A stretch of DNA of 56,637 bases from Pyrinomonadaceae bacterium (GTDB lineage: Bacteria; Acidobacteriota; Blastocatellia; Pyrinomonadales; Pyrinomonadaceae), in assembly GCA_019694345.1 (NCBI GenBank), contig JAIBCA010000146.1, forward strand, positions 1 through 56,637, written 5' to 3'. Below the pieces are notes generated by a model, which saw only the letters and a program-made list of their open reading frames with translations, was not told the origin of the DNA and did not search any database. Below, in pieces: positions 1 through 8,337 of the stretch. Each line of letters opens with the position of its first letter. Position 1 is the stretch's first letter. Both the position numbers and the translations under genes were made by a program.

Positions 1-329
1 GCCAAAGCCCTGCCCTTTACCGCAGCAATAACAGGCTGACGAACGCGGCGGATCAGCTTGTACAATTCCCCAAGCGACCGCGCGTCTTCAAGATTCTCTT
101 CGTGCGTCGCAGCGGCGATCTTCTGCAACGCCGAAAGATCCGCCCCCGAACAAAAGTCCTTGCCCGCACCGCGAATGACTATGCACTTCACGCTCTCGTC
201 AGCATCAGCATCGCTCAAAGCGGCTTTGAGGTCAGCGATAAGCTCATCATTCAACGCATTGCGTTTATCAGGACGATCGAGCGTTATCATCCGTATCTGG
301 CTCTCTGTTGAAACAAGAATTGTATTCAT
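1..329 (-). CDS. Enoyl-CoA hydratase/isomerase family protein, 3' end outside window
   Basis: The first 109 codons of a crotonase-superfamily protein are present and the rest runs off the left edge. The visible part starts MNTILVSTESQIRMITLDRP and has the typical 'RPDKRNALND' strand-helix start and the first oxyanion-hole segment 'GKDFCSGADLSAL'. It ends at 'VIAAVKGRALA', just before the second oxyanion glycine segment. The family acts on acyl-CoA thioesters, usually hydration or isomerisation in beta-oxidation. The exact reaction cannot be told because the catalytic glutamates lie outside. The ATG at 327-329 matches the normal family N-terminus. It is preceded (on the minus strand) by an AT-rich TAATTAG repeat stretch. 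Confidence 0.9.
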   Translation of the reverse strand, partial: MNTILVSTESQIRMITLDRPDKRNALNDELIADLKAALSDADADESVKCIVIRGAGKDFCSGADLSALQKIAAATHEENLEDARSLGELYKLIRRVRQPVIAAVKGRAL

Positions 330-351
330 TAACGTTAGTACCGATCCGATC

Positions 352-386
352 TAATTAATAATTAGTAATTAGGTAATTAGTAATTA
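352..386. repeat. TAATTAG-type AT-rich repeat tract
   Basis: Overlapping copies of TAATTA/TAATTAG units fill the gap between the crotonase start and the four-helix-bundle gene, and the stop codon of the latter (384-386) lies inside the tract. Two words, TAATTAGTAATTA (374-386) and TAATTAATAATTAG (352-365), recur exactly at 18968-18980 and 18975-18988 upstream of the PLP-dependent dehydratase. The tract is clearly out of character with the GC-rich surroundings. Confidence 0.75.
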
Positions 387-740
387 TTTCTTTGAAGAAG
401 AAAGTATCGATGAAATGACCTTTACGAGTTCGAGGCGGTCGTTTTCGATCGAATTGTATTCGTACTCGGTCAATATCTCGCCGTGAAACAGGACCAACAA
501 CCAGTATTCAGTTTCTAATGCCCGGCGGCGAGCAATGCCGAATTCCGAAATGAACACTTCACGATTTTCAGCTCCGACCGCTGCTTTGACGTGCCGGCCG
601 ATATTCGTGCCGGAAATTAGCAATTCCTTTGACAATACGAACTCGCGCTTGTCCTCATTGAGATAATGGCACAGTTTAACGATCCGCAGTGCAAAATCGA
701 GAGATTTGTCGAGAACAATGTTATTTGTTGGTTCGGCCAT
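384..740 (-). CDS. Four-helix-bundle protein (S23 / 23S rRNA intervening-sequence type)
   Basis: A 118-residue, almost wholly helical protein. The stretch 'LSKELLISGTNIGRHVKAAV' (residues about 36-55) matches the conserved core of the S23/avd-like four-helix-bundle family (usual length about 115-125), which typically reads L..Q..rS..SI..NI.Ea. The C-terminal helix with the E-T-x-Y-W-L motif ('ALETEYWLLVLF') is also typical. Members are encoded in 23S rRNA intervening sequences, as the accessory variability determinant of diversity-generating retroelements, and very often as solitary genes of unknown role. No reverse transcriptase or rRNA is present here, so this is the solitary type. The flanking TAATTAG tract at its 3' end may mark a mobile unit. 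Family assignment is firm; function is unknown. Confidence 0.85.
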   Translation of the reverse strand: MAEPTNNIVLDKSLDFALRIVKLCHYLNEDKREFVLSKELLISGTNIGRHVKAAVGAENREVFISEFGIARRRALETEYWLLVLFHGEILTEYEYNSIENDRLELVKVISSILSSSKK

Positions 741-755
741 AGCGTCGCGACGCAG

Positions 756-2999
756 CTAAAAGAGCTTGGCGGCCTTGTCGATCTCGGCGGCAAAGCGTTC
801 GAGCGTCGCGGCGACGACCATGATCTGCTCGCCAGCCTCTTTCCAGTCACGCTGTTCGATTGCTTCGCGTACGCCGGGCAGTGTCTTGACGCCGTAACCG
901 GTGTAAAATCCGGGCGCATAGATCTGATGGCGAAACCAATCGCGTCTGGGCAGGCCGTTAATGCTGGTCAGTGAGCGTTCGGTATTGATCAATATCTCGT
1001 CAAGCTGCTTTTGCGTGCCCGCGGGGGCATTCTTTCCGGCGGAGGCCTTTTGATACGCGGCGGCACTTGCCTGCAGCCGCTTAAGGGCGTTCTGCAGCGG
1101 CGTAAAATCGATCTTTGGCACTTCCCCCTTGGGGGACGGCATCACGAACGTGTCTCTTGGATCCTGCACCGCCCTGAGCATGCCGCTTTCGATCAGTTTA
1201 TTGGTCAACAGTGTATCCTCACGCATCGTGTCGGTCAGACGCGTAACCTCATTGACGTACGTGCCGATCGTATCAGCAAAGTTTGTAAATTCGAACGGCA
1301 ACGTGTCAGCATTTGCGAGGCGCAGCACCGCACGCCCGCACACTTTCGAAAGTGTGACGCCATATGCAAAATCCGTGTCGCCGAACCTCAGATAGTGATC
1401 GATCGAATCGTATATCGAATGATATGATCCGCCGCCGCTCTCGCCGCCAAACCCCAAATTCAGCGACGCGATGCCCATGTGCTGCAGGAACGGCGTAAAA
1501 TCCGAACCCGATCCGAGCGCTCCGATCCGCATATCTGGCCTTTCTGCGGCTTCCCGGCGGGCCGCGGTGCCGCCCGACACTATTTGCTGAGCCCTCGCAC
1601 GTTCCCAAACAGACATATTCATCTGCGGATCGCGGACGTCGCGCGCGACATCGTTAATAAATCGTTCGAGAGTATGTGAACCTCCCATTCCGAGAAAGCC
1701 GCGGCCGTTCGAGTCGGTATTGATGTAAACGGCGGCCTTTTTACTCAATTCGGCAGCGTGTGTCTCAACCCACTCGGTCGAGCCCATAAGGCCCTGTTCC
1801 TCGGCATCCCACGCGGCATAGACGATGGTTCGCTTGGGCCGCCAACCCGCCTTTGCAAGCTCGCCGATGGCCCTCGCCTCTTCCATCTCGGCGACGAGGC
1901 CGCTGATCGGGTCGTCGGCTCCGTTCACCCAGGCGTCGTGATGGTTGCCCCGAATGATCCATTGATCGGGGAACACGCTGCCCGGCATTTTTGCGATCAC
2001 GTTGTTGATCGTCTTGATGTCCCAATTGAATTCGAGTTTGATCCGAACGGTCGGCGTCTTGCCGCCGAAGTGATAGGTGAGCGGCAGAGCTCCGCGCCAC
2101 GGTTCAGGCACAACGTCGCCATCGAGATTCTTCAGCAGCGGAGCGGCGTCGGCGTACGAAATGGGCAATACCGGTATCTTGGTCAGCGTCTCGGCGTCCT
2201 TTAATGCGATGCGTCTGGCGTCCTTGGTCGCACCGACCCCTTTGGTCAGCGGATCGCCGGGATACAGCGGCATATCCATCACCGAACCACGCTGCACGCC
2301 ATTCTCGTTCCTGAAAGCACCTTGAGGATAGACGTCGCCGACATAATAGCCGTCATTCTTTGGATCCGAGTAAATGATGCTGCCGATGGCTCCGCGTTCG
2401 GCAGCGACCTTGGGCTTGATCCCGCGCCAAGCTCCGCCGTAGCGTGAGATAACGATCTTGCCCTTCACGCTAATGCCGCGGCGGTCCAGTTCGTCATAAT
2501 CGGCCGGCGTGCCGTAATTTACATACACGAGCGGCCCGGTAACGTCGCCGTCGATCGAGTACGCATTGTAGGATGGCAGCTGCTCGTCTTGCTGGCCGGA
2601 GGTCGAATCCTCCTTTAGTGCGGGCTCGTTGAGCTTGAGGGTAAATCTCTCCGGAGCCGTCATCTCGACAAGCCTCGTTTTCGGCGTCGGGAACAGCACG
2701 TCAAAGGATTCGATCTTGGTATCAAATCCCCATTTCCGGAACTGATCGGCCATAAACTCGGCGTTCGCCTTGCCTGCCGCCGAACCGGTATAATGTGGAC
2801 GCGCAGCGAGCCTCTTCATCCAGTCTCGCAGGTTTTCGGCCTTGAGCGAGGCGTCAAACCGCGCTTCGATCTCTCTTTGTTCCCTAGTTCCGGCCGCCGA
2901 GAACCCCATCAAAGTTCCGTTGCCAGCCGACATTGATTGTGCCGCAACCGAGGCCGCTAAAAATAAACCGACCGCCACTCTAAACAATTTGCTTTTCAT
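756..2999 (-). CDS. Secreted M28 family zinc peptidase (glutamate carboxypeptidase II-like)
   Basis: 747 residues from the ATG at 2997-2999, chosen because it begins a clean signal peptide (MKSKLFRVAVGLFLAASVAA); an upstream in-frame start would add 15 charged residues. Domain order is that of glutamate carboxypeptidase II and transferrin receptor: N-terminal segment, PA insertion (about 150-310), M28 catalytic domain (about 330-560) and C-terminal TFR-like helical dimerisation domain. All metal and catalytic positions are visible: the HHDAW motif (H354, D355) with D362/D363, the E400-E401 pair in 'WDAEEQGLMGS', D429 in 'NTDSNGRG', and H527 in 'YHSIYDS'. The expected activity is exopeptidase cleavage of C-terminal residues from short peptides in the periplasm or outside. 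No operon partner is evident. Confidence 0.93.
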   Translation of the reverse strand: MKSKLFRVAVGLFLAASVAAQSMSAGNGTLMGFSAAGTREQREIEARFDASLKAENLRDWMKRLAARPHYTGSAAGKANAEFMADQFRKWGFDTKIESFDVLFPTPKTRLVEMTAPERFTLKLNEPALKEDSTSGQQDEQLPSYNAYSIDGDVTGPLVYVNYGTPADYDELDRRGISVKGKIVISRYGGAWRGIKPKVAAERGAIGSIIYSDPKNDGYYVGDVYPQGAFRNENGVQRGSVMDMPLYPGDPLTKGVGATKDARRIALKDAETLTKIPVLPISYADAAPLLKNLDGDVVPEPWRGALPLTYHFGGKTPTVRIKLEFNWDIKTINNVIAKMPGSVFPDQWIIRGNHHDAWVNGADDPISGLVAEMEEARAIGELAKAGWRPKRTIVYAAWDAEEQGLMGSTEWVETHAAELSKKAAVYINTDSNGRGFLGMGGSHTLERFINDVARDVRDPQMNMSVWERARAQQIVSGGTAARREAAERPDMRIGALGSGSDFTPFLQHMGIASLNLGFGGESGGGSYHSIYDSIDHYLRFGDTDFAYGVTLSKVCGRAVLRLANADTLPFEFTNFADTIGTYVNEVTRLTDTMREDTLLTNKLIESGMLRAVQDPRDTFVMPSPKGEVPKIDFTPLQNALKRLQASAAAYQKASAGKNAPAGTQKQLDEILINTERSLTSINGLPRRDWFRHQIYAPGFYTGYGVKTLPGVREAIEQRDWKEAGEQIMVVAATLERFAAEIDKAAKLF

Positions 3000-3153
3000 T
3001 GTATCTACACACCTTCGTTCACGACCGTACTGAAAACGTCCCAAAGATGATCAAATGCCCACTCAAACATAAATCGGAACTATCCCGCCCGTGATCGCGA
3101 GATAAAATAAACGGAATGGTCGGTTGGAAGTAAGAACGCGTCACTGACGCTGT

Positions 3154-3495
3154 TCAAACGCCCAGCTTTTCGGCCTCGTCACTCGATAGATCAACCCACA
3201 TCCGAAGAAGGGCGGTGGAAAATGTCTTTCCCTGTGCATCCGTCATTAGGCTGCGAGTGCCGCCGCCGCCGAGACTCTCGTGCAGGAGAAAGTTGAGAGC
3301 CGCGAGATTGGGCAGTTCGAATCGCTCTACCGGCCCTTTAACCATCGGGCCGAAGTGTTCCTTGACCCGTTCGGCCGTCACTTCGCGTACCAGGATCGGA
3401 TAGATCTCGGGGCTCAGTGCTATCAGCCCGACGTTCGCCGTATCACCTTTATCGCCGGACCGGGCATGTGCCAGTTTAAGTAAAGAAACTTTCAT
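3154..3495 (-). CDS. AtuA-like ferredoxin-fold small protein
   Basis: 113 residues from the ATG at 3493-3495. A longer reading adds ten residues with no support. The sequence MKVSLLKLAHARSGDKGD and the following 'NVGLIALSPEIYP...', 'ERFELPNLAALNFLLHESLGGGGTRS' (motifs split here) and 'LRMWVDL' match the stand-alone form of the C-terminal domain of AtuA-type (acyclic terpene utilisation) proteins. In many bacteria this domain is a separate gene next to acyl-CoA metabolism genes. Its molecular role is not known to me. Here it stands alone, between the M28 peptidase and the TMTC-like gene, with about 100-230 bp on either side. Confidence 0.8.
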   Translation of the reverse strand: MKVSLLKLAHARSGDKGDTANVGLIALSPEIYPILVREVTAERVKEHFGPMVKGPVERFELPNLAALNFLLHESLGGGGTRSLMTDAQGKTFSTALLRMWVDLSSDEAEKLGV

Positions 3496-3721
3496 TTTGT
3501 TTGAAACAATAGGCCGCGGGGCCATCGGACTTATTAGATCACCCGTATATTAGAATTATCTTCGGGTACTAAATCAAGTCAAACGCGAAAAATTGCAAGC
3601 AATCTGAGCCCGGACGTCCAACCGCTTGTACTATCAGCATCGAATCAGCGATCGAATACGATTTTTGTCCAAAACCGGAGGGCGAGCCTAACACGATTGA
3701 CGCCGAACCGAAGCCCAAGGG

Positions 3722-5596
3722 TCATTTTAGCTTCGCCAATGCCGCCACCGCCTGCTTTCGATAACTGACGATCGCCGTCGACCGGATGTTTTCCGTCGCC
3801 GCAAGAAAATCCTGAAAGTTACGCCGGGCTTCAGCGTTGTTGCCCAATTCCGAGTAGAGGAGCCCAAGCCGGAAATAGACCGCCTTTGAATCACCGAGCA
3901 TCTCGCGTCCCGCCTGATCGCGTGCACCGACAAGTTCATTGAGGGCCTCCTGCTTTCTGCCCTGAACGTAAAGCACGACAGCGAGTTTTTCGGTCAGGGT
4001 CGCCGAGTAAATGGGGAGAACGCGGCGGCCCTCACGGAAGGTCGCCTCGGCAGATGCGGCGTCCCCATACTTGTCATAAGCCAGACCCAGCGTCTCATAA
4101 CCCTGAAACAATGTATAAGCGTTGATCTGTTCGAGCGGTGTCTTCGTGACGACGGCAGCGTCTCGGATCGCTTCGTCGAGCCTCCCGGCGGCAATGTAGC
4201 CTCGAGCTCGTCCCATCAATGCGATCGGCGTCGGATCGATCGCGATCGAACGATCGTATGCATCGAGCGACTCGGCTGTTGCTCCGCCGGCGGCAAGCGC
4301 AGCTCCGAGTTGACTCCAATTAAATGCAGATCGGTCGTCAACGGTCACCGCGTGCTTCCAAAGGCTGAGTTCGTCTTTCCACGTCTGCCCGTAGGTGACG
4401 GTCTTGAGCCCCAAGGCGACGGCAACTATCGCGAACAAGACAACGAACACGGGTTCAAAACGCTCGCCGACAGCCCGCCGCAGAACGAATTCGGCAAATA
4501 TCGTGATCGCTGCAGCGGCTCCCAGCAACGGCAAGTACAGATATCGGTCATGGACGATCTGCTCCGGAATAAAAGCCCCGATATTTAACGCCGGAAGCAG
4601 GGGCAACGCAAAAAGGCCGATCAATAACGGCCAATAGGAGGCTTTTCGCCACAGAAAAACGATCAATGCCCCGGCCGCCAACACGATGATCAGCGGCAGT
4701 ATGAAATTTACGGATCCAATCTCTCCGGCGGCGCGTAACGGGTAATTGGTGGCGAGGGTGATCGGCAATACGGTCTGTTTGAGATAGAACGCAATAACTG
4801 AGGGTATGGAAAGTAACGTCTGCGCAAGACCCGCGGCATTTTCCGCCGGTCGCGAAATTGTCCCAAGTATCGCCCATCTAGTAAAGAAATATGCCGTGCC
4901 GAGGGCTGCAGCGGAACCGAACAGTGCCAGAAACGGCCTTGCATTGGACCCGCCGCCGCCACGGTACCGCCAAAGCAGATAGAAAAGCGGAAGACACAAT
5001 AACGCGACCTCCTTCGCACCCAAAGCAATGCAAAATAGTACGAGCGACCCCGTGATATTCAGATAGTCGGGCCGTTCGCCGCCGCGGCAAAATTCCCGGT
5101 CGGCGAGTATCAGCGAACCGAGCATCCCAACCCCGAACAGCAGATCGGGTGAGCCAGCTATCCACGCAACCGATTCGGTATGGACCGGATGAACAGCGAA
5201 GATCACCGACGCGAGACACGCCGTGATCGCAGCAAAGCCGATTCGACGAAGGAATATGAAGCCTAGAAGACAAACGCCGACATGCAGTACGAGATTCACC
5301 ACGTGCCAGCCGAGCGGTGACGGGCCAAATGCCCAATAACAAAAGATATTCAGTGCCGTGAATGTAGGGCGCCAATAGTTGCTCGCAGCTATTGTCCCGT
5401 CTCCTTTGAATGCCCAAACATCCGAAGTGAGCGCCTTCGCATACAGCCCGGGATTCTGTATCAGCGGATTTTCAAGTATTTGACGATTGTCATCGTATAC
5501 AAAATTGCCGTTGAGCGTGGACGCGAACACCGATATCGCGGCGACCGCGATTACGATCAGGTACTTGAACTCGGTCTTTAGGCTAAAGTTTTCCAT
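3722..5596 (-). CDS. TMTC-like multi-spanning membrane protein with C-terminal TPR repeats
   Basis: 624 residues. The N-terminal two thirds are polytopic (first helix at about 12-28) and carry the luminal/periplasmic loop features of TMTC/GT-C type glycosyltransferase-like proteins: the acidic pair 'YDD' (D35, D36) after the first helix, 'NYWRP' near 73-77 and 'HPVHTESVAW' (136-145). From about residue 430 the protein turns into tetratricopeptide-like helical repeats ('NWSQLGAALAAGG', 'LMGRARGYIAAGRLDEAI', 'FRLGLLYSELGNNAEARRNF'). By family analogy it could transfer a sugar from a polyprenyl phosphate donor to secreted proteins, but bacterial members are largely untested. Its start overlaps the end of the upstream crotonase gene by 14 bp, so the two are co-transcribed. 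Confidence 0.8.
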   Translation of the reverse strand: MENFSLKTEFKYLIVIAVAAISVFASTLNGNFVYDDNRQILENPLIQNPGLYAKALTSDVWAFKGDGTIAASNYWRPTFTALNIFCYWAFGPSPLGWHVVNLVLHVGVCLLGFIFLRRIGFAAITACLASVIFAVHPVHTESVAWIAGSPDLLFGVGMLGSLILADREFCRGGERPDYLNITGSLVLFCIALGAKEVALLCLPLFYLLWRYRGGGGSNARPFLALFGSAAALGTAYFFTRWAILGTISRPAENAAGLAQTLLSIPSVIAFYLKQTVLPITLATNYPLRAAGEIGSVNFILPLIIVLAAGALIVFLWRKASYWPLLIGLFALPLLPALNIGAFIPEQIVHDRYLYLPLLGAAAAITIFAEFVLRRAVGERFEPVFVVLFAIVAVALGLKTVTYGQTWKDELSLWKHAVTVDDRSAFNWSQLGAALAAGGATAESLDAYDRSIAIDPTPIALMGRARGYIAAGRLDEAIRDAAVVTKTPLEQINAYTLFQGYETLGLAYDKYGDAASAEATFREGRRVLPIYSATLTEKLAVVLYVQGRKQEALNELVGARDQAGREMLGDSKAVYFRLGLLYSELGNNAEARRNFQDFLAATENIRSTAIVSYRKQAVAALAKLK

Positions 5597-6176
5597 CTTT
5601 TATCGATCGTATCGCGGCAGCTAGCGGCTCAGTCGAAACGCTGTCAACCAGGCCGAGCCCGAGAGCCTCGGCCGCGGTAACGCGCCGTCCGGTAAAGAAG
5701 ATCTCTATCGCGGCCGCCTCGCCGATCAGCCGCGGCAACCGTTGGGTGCCGCCCCAACCGGTTATGATACCAAGGGTCGCTCCGGGATGCGCAAACAACG
5801 CATTTGGCGAAGCAATTCGCCTTGTGCAGGCCAGGGCGAGATCGAGCGCCCCGCCAAAGCAAAAACCATTGACCGCCGCTACGGTCGGACAATGAAGTTC
5901 CGACACCTTTGACATAAGCGTCTGGCCGCGGAGCGCGAATTCACGTGCCGTTTCGGCCGTGACCCCGGCGATCTCCCGCAGGTCGGCCCCCGAGGCAAAG
6001 ACGTCGCCCATTCCGGTGAAGATCAGTCCGGCAACGGCCGAATCGGCACCGATCGCGTCGACCGCCGCATGCAGATCTTCGAGCACCGAGATCGACAGCG
6101 GGCTGCGTATCTCCGGACGCGAAAATCGTATTACTTTCAGGTCGCCGACAATTTCAATAATAGATCCGTTAGACAT
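5583..6176 (-). CDS. Short crotonase-superfamily (enoyl-CoA hydratase/isomerase-like) protein
   Basis: 197 residues against about 255-265 for normal enoyl-CoA hydratases. The fold core is complete: first oxyanion segment 'VFASGADLREIAG', second 'AAVNGFCFGGALDLALAC', and 'GWGGTQRLPRLIG'. The protein stops after 'AAEALGLGLVDSV', so the C-terminal helices that normally build the trimer are missing. The position of the first catalytic glutamate of rat crotonase (QPEI) reads HPGA, with Gly for Glu. The second (AMEMVLTG) is kept as AIEIFFTG. A classic hydratase activity is therefore unlikely; another crotonase chemistry or a structural role is possible. The 3' end overlaps the TMTC-like gene by 14 bp. 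It is divergent from ppa, with 28 bp between starts. Confidence 0.85.
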   Translation of the reverse strand: MSNGSIIEIVGDLKVIRFSRPEIRSPLSISVLEDLHAAVDAIGADSAVAGLIFTGMGDVFASGADLREIAGVTAETAREFALRGQTLMSKVSELHCPTVAAVNGFCFGGALDLALACTRRIASPNALFAHPGATLGIITGWGGTQRLPRLIGEAAAIEIFFTGRRVTAAEALGLGLVDSVSTEPLAAAIRSIKDGKL

Positions 6177-6204
6177 TTATTCGCGTTGGACAAATAATAG
6201 CTAT

Positions 6205-6831
6205 ATGTTCCGCACAAACAAAGCCCACCCGTGGCACGGCATACCGATCGGCGACGGCGCACCACAGGAAGTTTCGGTCTTTATTGAGATCGTGCCGCGT
6301 GACACGGTCAAATATGAGGTCGATAAAGAGACGGGTTATTTAAAGATCGACCGGCCGCAGCAGTACTCGAATGTTGTTCCGGCGAACTACGGCTTTATCC
6401 CCCGGACCTATTGCGGCGAAGGGATCGCAAACCTGGCGAGGGCGAAATCCTCGACTCCGATCACCGAAGGCGACCATGACCCGCTGGACATACTCGTGTT
6501 GTCAGAACACCACATTCCGCGCGGAGATATTATTTTGAAGGCGATACCGATCGGCGGATTTTGCCTGATCGACGGCGGTGAGGCGGATGATAAGATCATT
6601 GCCGTGCTCAAGGGCGACAAAGTGTTTGAGCAATATACCGAGATCCATCAGTTGCCGAAAGGAATTTTGGAGCGTTTCGAACACTACTTTTTGACCTACA
6701 AATCGCTGCCCGATGCTCCAAATGTTTGCGAGATCGCATATTCGTACGGCAAGGATGGGGCACACCGCGTGATCGAAACGTCGATCGCTGATTATGCCGA
6801 ACTGATGAAAACCGAGCTCGGATCCGAGTGA
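6205..6831 (+). CDS. ppa: Inorganic pyrophosphatase (family I)
   Basis: 208 residues from the ATG at 6205, which gives the usual N-terminus. The open frame continues far upstream but there overlaps the divergent crotonase gene antisense, so the longer version is rejected. The family signature D-H-D-P-L-D lies at residues 90-95 ('EGDHDPLDILVLSE'), the other metal-binding acidic cluster is 'DGGEADDKIIAV' (about 123-134), and 'YGFIPRTYCGEG' is the typical substrate loop. The enzyme hydrolyses PPi to two phosphates in the cytosol and pulls nucleotide, aminoacyl-tRNA and polymer syntheses forward. Slightly longer than the E. coli enzyme (about 175), as in eukaryote-like family I members. Confidence 0.95.
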   Translation: MFRTNKAHPWHGIPIGDGAPQEVSVFIEIVPRDTVKYEVDKETGYLKIDRPQQYSNVVPANYGFIPRTYCGEGIANLARAKSSTPITEGDHDPLDILVLSEHHIPRGDIILKAIPIGGFCLIDGGEADDKIIAVLKGDKVFEQYTEIHQLPKGILERFEHYFLTYKSLPDAPNVCEIAYSYGKDGAHRVIETSIADYAELMKTELGSE

Positions 6832-6875
6832 TCCGGATATCAAATTGCTCCGTTTCGATCATCGAACCAACGCTG

Positions 6876-7244
6876 TTATATCGGCAGTTTCGCCTTGAGG
6901 TACGCCATGCCAAGCTTGGCGGCGAACGGCACCGCCTTTTTCATTGCCTGGCCGGTCAGCTTTAAGGCATAGCCGGAGATCGCCGGCGTTGCTTTGAGCA
7001 GCAGCGGTTTCGCCACGCTGACGAGCAGCGGCTTTGCGACGTCTTTTGCCGCTATCTTGGTGGTGGCCCATGCAACTTTCGCCGCTGAACCAACAACCAC
7101 GACAGTCACCTTACCCGCCCCATTTGCGATGGTCGAGATCACGGAGTCGCTTTTGCTGGATGATGACCTTTGGGCGCTGGCAACGGCGGTAAATGCAAAA
7201 ATGCAAAGACAAATAGCGGCAGTTTTGAAGAATGTGGTTCTCAT
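6876..7244 (-). CDS. Secreted small protein of unknown function
   Basis: 122 residues from the ATG at 7242-7244, which starts a clear signal peptide (MRTTFFKTAAICLCIFAFTA, cleavage likely after ASA-Q). An upstream in-frame start would put 40 non-conserved residues before it and is less likely. The mature part is small, rich in Ala, Lys, Val and Leu ('VTVVVVGSAAKVAWATTKIA', 'AKPLLVSVAKPLLLKATPA') and looks like amphipathic helices. I do not recognise a family. It sits convergent to ppa and follows the TonB-C protein gene on the same strand with about 140 bp between them. Confidence 0.6.
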   Translation of the reverse strand: MRTTFFKTAAICLCIFAFTAVASAQRSSSSKSDSVISTIANGAGKVTVVVVGSAAKVAWATTKIAAKDVAKPLLVSVAKPLLLKATPAISGYALKLTGQAMKKAVPFAAKLGMAYLKAKLPI

Positions 7245-7384
7245 TATGTTGGCGGGTTCGAGAGAAAGCGGGACATCGCCGCAGGACGCGACAACACTAT
7301 GATATCGGTTTGGGGCAGAAATTGGAAGATGTTTTTTGCCATATGGCGGCAAGGTGCTGGCCACGGCAAAGCAAGAGCTTAATA

Positions 7385-8086
7385 TCAGGGGGCAAAATTG
7401 TACATTATTACACCCGACACCTTGACCGGTTGGCCGGCAAGCTTAGTCGGACTGAATTTCGCACTGCACGCAGCGGTGCGTGACGCAAACTGCAGGACAG
7501 GGAGGCCCGATATCGCCTGGGCTCTGATCACAGAGCCGTCTTCGCCGATCAATATCTGAACGCCGACAGTTCCGCTGGCGCGGGTCGATCTGGCTGCAGC
7601 CGGATACTCCGGCCTTGGCAGGGATATCGCCTTTCCGTTCACGACCCCGCCTGATATTAATTTTGCTTTGTTTTCGCCGGCGGCACCTGGTTCGTTCGTC
7701 GAACCGCTTCGGGCCGACCGCCCGATCTTGATCGAAAGCCCGATCCTCGAGCTGACGGGCTTGCCGTTGCTGATCGCGGGCGAGAACTTGTATTGACGCA
7801 CAGCCTTCTCGATATTTCTCATCACGGCATCGACGCGCTTGTCCAGATCTGCCGAACACGGCCATTCGGGCCCGACGTAAACCGATGCCTGTTCGACATC
7901 TCCGCCCTTGCTGATCTCGACAGCGATCTTCACTGTGCCGTCAATGCCTGCGGCCTCGTCCTCAGCAGAAATACTGAATTCCGCCGCCGACAGAATGACC
8001 GGGTCTGAATCGGGCGGCGTCTGGCCAATGCCGGATACAGATATGAGCGAGACCAGGATAAACGCGAAAACAACCGAGTGCTTCAT
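7385..8086 (-). CDS. Periplasmic protein with two TonB C-terminal-like domains
   Basis: 233 residues: signal peptide (MKHSVVFAFILVSLISVSGI), then a first TonB-C-like domain (about 30-125, 'DGTVKIAVEISKGGDVEQAS', '...YKFSPAISNGKPVSS') and a second one (about 145-233, 'LPRPEYPAAARSTRASGTVG', 'VQILIGEDGSVIRAQAISG', 'KVSGVIMYNFAP'). The second domain is closely similar to the end of the TonB encoded at 44713-45528. There is no uncleaved N-terminal anchor and no Pro-rich spacer, so it cannot act like classical TonB. It may bind TonB boxes or partner proteins in the periplasm. No ExbB/ExbD genes are adjacent. Confidence 0.8.
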   Translation of the reverse strand: MKHSVVFAFILVSLISVSGIGQTPPDSDPVILSAAEFSISAEDEAAGIDGTVKIAVEISKGGDVEQASVYVGPEWPCSADLDKRVDAVMRNIEKAVRQYKFSPAISNGKPVSSRIGLSIKIGRSARSGSTNEPGAAGENKAKLISGGVVNGKAISLPRPEYPAAARSTRASGTVGVQILIGEDGSVIRAQAISGLPVLQFASRTAACSAKFSPTKLAGQPVKVSGVIMYNFAP

Positions 8087-8131
8087 AAGATATTTGCGAC
8101 CGATCCGCCCGCCGGCAGCGGGAGCCGATCT

Positions 8132-8272
8132 TCAAATGTTAACCTGAAAAGCGAGAAGTTGAAAACAAAAAAGAGCAGGACCGCCAACAAAGCCGAGGAA
8201 ACATGAATAACTCCAGCCTTGATATGCAAACGCACGTGCGATCCTGCTTGCGATGAGAAAAGCGCTAATCAT
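8132..8272 (-). CDS. Possible 46-residue hydrophobic small protein
   Basis: In the 250-bp gap between the TonB-C protein and the carboxylase gene, an ATG at 8270-8272 opens 46 codons ending in TGA. A GGAG sequence lies about eight bases upstream of the ATG, a proper ribosome-binding distance. The product (starting MISAFLIASRIARAFAYQGW) is hydrophobic with several Cys, Phe and aromatic residues. No family is recognised and codon evidence is too short to decide. It may equally be chance. The rest of the gap shows no other structure. Confidence 0.25.
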   Translation of the reverse strand: MISAFLIASRIARAFAYQGWSYSCFLGFVGGPALFCFQLLAFQVNI

Positions 8273-8337
8273 CGGCAAACTCCGAAAATAAGTTCAATAT
8301 GCCGGGTTACAGTGTTCCGGGCAAATCGGCGGTCTAT

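Noticed and set aside
756..3044. Earlier start of the M28 peptidase at 3044
   Set aside because: It would place 15 charged residues before a clean signal peptide.
5959..6204. N-terminal extension of the pyrophosphatase by 82 residues
   Set aside because: It runs antisense through the crotonase gene and resembles no pyrophosphatase; the ATG at 6205 gives the normal start.
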